64,000 nucleotides of DNA from UBA7430 sp002478765 (GTDB lineage Bacteria > Bacteroidota > Bacteroidia > Flavobacteriales > UBA7430). The stretch's first letter is position 1. The number at the start of each line of letters is the position of its first letter. The stretch is taken from NCBI GenBank assembly GCA_943789355.1, contig CALSTU010000002.1:248001-312000 (forward strand), in the 5' to 3' direction. A model generated the notes under the pieces. That model saw nothing but the letters and a program-made list of their open reading frames with translations. It did not search any database and was not told the DNA's origin. A program made the position numbers and the translations under genes. Below, in pieces: positions 62,362 through 64,000 of this stretch.

Positions 62362-63459
62362 ATGCTAAGAGAAATTAGAAATTTAACGGATTTTTGGAAT
62401 TCTGAACGTTGGAATGAAATTAAACGTCCTTACACGAAAGAAGATGTTATAAAATTCTGTCATTCCTTTATGATAGATTATACATTAGCGAATAACAAAG
62501 CTGAATCATTTTGGAATATTTTAACACAAGAAGATCAGATTTATGGAATGAGTGCTAGCAATGCAGAAGAAGGTATAGATCAAGCAGAAGCTGGTATGGA
62601 CTTTTTGTGTTTAGACAACACAACAAATATCCTTACAAAGAAAACGAAAAACATACCCCATGTCATAAACAATGTCAACAAGCTCTTTCATAAAGGCTAT
62701 GGGTCAACTCCTATCGTAATTAAAACGAAGCCATTGGGTTTTAAAGAAATGACTAAGATCATTCAATCCGGTGTTGCAGGAATCTGGTGCGATGATGAGA
62801 ACGTACAAAAAAACGGCCAAAGAACTGGAGACCTCTTGTCAACAAAAAGCATGATAACTCAACTAACACAGGTGAGATTGGCTGCTGATGTATGCAGAGT
62901 CCCAAGCATCATCATAGCCAGTACAAAAATTAACAATTCAGAGATGTCTGAAAACTGTAGAACCAACCTTTCGGATCAAAAATATGAATCAACAAAAACA
63001 AACAACAAAGAAATACATCACAATTTAGATACAAACGTAACAACAGAAAAAGCTATTGAAAGAGGCTTGGCATACGCACCATATGCGGATGTCATTTGTC
63101 TAGAGGGAATTGTGCCTGACCTAGAACAAGCTGAAAAATTTGCTAATGCTATACGAAGTAAATATCCTAGGAAATATTTAGCATACAGCTGCACTTCTAT
63201 TTTTGATTGGACAACAAAACTAACCCCTACAGAAATGCAAAACTTCCAAAATGAATTGACAGAATTAGGATATTCAATTCATTATATTAGTCCAAGAGAA
63301 GAAACATTCTACACCATGAGAAAACTCGCTGAAAGTTTTTGTGATGATGGTTTTGCCGGATATGCAAACCTGGAAGAAATATTTTCAAAAGTTGATCATC
63401 AAATCAACACCATTGATATTTTAAAAACCATACAAGACGAACAAACCACCTTAGTATGA
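62362..63459 (+). CDS. Isocitrate-lyase-like protein lacking the catalytic residues (probable pseudoenzyme)
   Basis: 365 residues against about 430 for true enzymes. Clear isocitrate lyase stretches remain: RWNEIKRPYTKEDVIKF, VRLAADVCRVPS, AIERGLAYAPYADVICLEG, PDLEQAEKFANAIRSKYPRK and LAYSCTSIFDW. But the catalytic KKCGH is QKNGQ (Cys to Asn, His to Gln) at about residue 147. The metal-binding ADAEAGFGG is IVIKTKPLGFKE. The SGWQ substrate loop is absent, and the ARTDA segment reads ASTKI. The reading frame is intact and has its own promoter element, so it looks maintained rather than decayed. Lyase activity is unlikely; the role is unknown. Confidence 0.75.
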   Translation: MLREIRNLTDFWNSERWNEIKRPYTKEDVIKFCHSFMIDYTLANNKAESFWNILTQEDQIYGMSASNAEEGIDQAEAGMDFLCLDNTTNILTKKTKNIPHVINNVNKLFHKGYGSTPIVIKTKPLGFKEMTKIIQSGVAGIWCDDENVQKNGQRTGDLLSTKSMITQLTQVRLAADVCRVPSIIIASTKINNSEMSENCRTNLSDQKYESTKTNNKEIHHNLDTNVTTEKAIERGLAYAPYADVICLEGIVPDLEQAEKFANAIRSKYPRKYLAYSCTSIFDWTTKLTPTEMQNFQNELTELGYSIHYISPREETFYTMRKLAESFCDDGFAGYANLEEIFSKVDHQINTIDILKTIQDEQTTLV

Positions 63460-63466
63460 GGTCTTA

Positions 63467-63509
63467 AATTAAAGGTGAAGAACTCAAGGGCAGCTTTTCA
63501 CCTTTAATT
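63467..63509. terminator. Convergent terminator hairpin
   Basis: A perfect 13-bp inverted repeat (AATTAAAGGTGAA at 63467-63479, TTCACCTTTAATT at 63497-63509) with a 17-base loop sits between the isocitrate-lyase-like and PhnA-like genes that point toward each other. Confidence 0.75.
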
Positions 63510-63717
63510 ACTTCTTTTTAACAAAGCAAGTCTTTAAAACAACACGCGTAGCTTCTACCTTTCCATCAATTTCCTCAGGATCACTTGTAAGTCGGATGTT
63601 TTTAATCTTTGTTCCTTTTTTAAGGTTGATTTGTGTCCCCTTAATTTTAATGGACTTGGTAAATATAACCGAGTCACCATTCTTCAGAACGTTACCGTTT
63701 GCGTCTGTTGTTTCCAT
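63508..63717 (-). CDS. PhnA/YjdM C-terminal domain protein
   Basis: 69 residues that match only the C-terminal domain of E. coli YjdM (PhnA): DANGNVLKNGDSVIFTKSIK, LKKGTKIKNIRL and the end LKTCFVKKK. The N-terminal zinc ribbon of the full protein is absent. Function unknown; the older link to phosphonate use is not supported for this family. Single gene. Confidence 0.85.
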   Translation of the reverse strand: METTDANGNVLKNGDSVIFTKSIKIKGTQINLKKGTKIKNIRLTSDPEEIDGKVEATRVVLKTCFVKKK

Positions 63718-63853
63718 TTTTTATAATTTGGAGCTAATTTGAGACTAACCCGATAAGTAAACTAATTTTAAGATTAAAAATAATGAAATAACACTCAAAA
63801 TTCCTGTATTAAGTTCCGCTTAGTTCTTCATGAATTAGCATATATTAGTTACG

Positions 63854-64000
63854 ATGAAAAATTTGAAGAAAAAAAGAGTCATTGTATCAGTTACAAATGA
63901 CCTATCAACAGATCAGAGGGTCAAGAAAGTCTGTGAAAGCATAACAAAGCTTAACACAGAGATACTTCTTATTGGTCGAATTCTTCCTGAAAGTAAAAAA
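63854..64000 (+). CDS. Glycosyltransferase (GT4-like), N-terminal fragment cut by the window edge
   Basis: 49 codons are visible from ATG 63854: a basic start, then VIVSVTNDLSTDQRVKKVCE and ILLIGRILPES. The words TNDLxTDQRVxKVC and LIGRxLPxS are typical N-termini of GT4 glycosyltransferases in Bacteroidota. The catalytic part lies beyond the window, so the sugar and pathway are unknown. Confidence 0.7.
   Translation, partial: MKNLKKKRVIVSVTNDLSTDQRVKKVCESITKLNTEILLIGRILPESKK

Noticed and set aside
63508..63717. Truncated PhnA pseudogene
   Set aside because: The frame starts with its own ATG and matches the C-terminal domain exactly; stand-alone forms of this length are expected in the phylum.

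Overview
The window reads as a chromosomal segment of a Bacteroidota bacterium, most likely a marine or aquatic member of the Flavobacteriales. Several things point there. Many genes have a TAnnTTTG -7 promoter element and no Shine-Dalgarno sequence. The primary sigma factor is short (287 aa). The type IX secretion protein PorT and two proteins with type IX C-terminal sorting domains are encoded. The first step of bacillithiol synthesis (BshA) is present, the glyceraldehyde-3-phosphate dehydrogenase is the long form, and a TamL-type outer-membrane lipoprotein is encoded. The DNA is AT-rich. No rRNA, tRNA, insertion sequence, prophage or CRISPR array was seen.

Layout. 1-6.1 kb (minus strand): a cut response regulator and an unknown partner, then a four-gene operon of a GH3/serine-hydrolase fusion, bshA, a pterin dehydratase and an alpha/beta hydrolase. 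6.4-8.7 kb: topoisomerase III. 8.8-12.2 kb: an outer-membrane barrel and lipoprotein pair. 12.2-22.2 kb: mixed metabolic and RNA-modification genes (mnmD, M42 peptidase, ilvE, a possible metal-linked pair, a MazG-like protein, a YceI protein, a Cys/Met PLP enzyme, a GlcNAc-kinase-like protein, rhomboid). 22.2-25.8 kb: RNase P RNA and the dapF-GNAT-mltG-smr operon. 25.9-28.2 kb: gap and a LOG protein.

28.2-28.9 kb is a 735-bp gap holding three related small-RNA-like units on the minus strand. Each has a promoter element, a run of 7-8 G and its own hairpin. Two units also share a 31-bp upstream block. This is the least explained structure in the window. It is followed by an alanine/saccharopine dehydrogenase-like gene, tmRNA, a GH10 xylanase, a three-gene HipBST-like toxin-antitoxin module with operator repeats, RluD and PASTA genes, ridA, an M61 peptidase, an MBL hydrolase and an SLC12-like transporter.

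41.4-44.4 kb: the menG-porT-FAD oxidoreductase operon. 44.4-52.4 kb: a complete riboswitch-controlled cobalamin uptake operon, with a TonB receptor, two type-IX-secreted proteins, a BtuG-like propeller lipoprotein and BtuF/BtuC/BtuD. 52.4-62.1 kb: housekeeping genes (SpoU methyltransferase, tamL, fba, accD, rpsO, pnp, rpoD, rpe). 62.4-63.5 kb: an isocitrate-lyase-like protein that has lost its catalytic signature. The window ends in a PhnA-domain protein and a cut glycosyltransferase.

All functional calls come from reading the sequence and from family knowledge; no database search was run.
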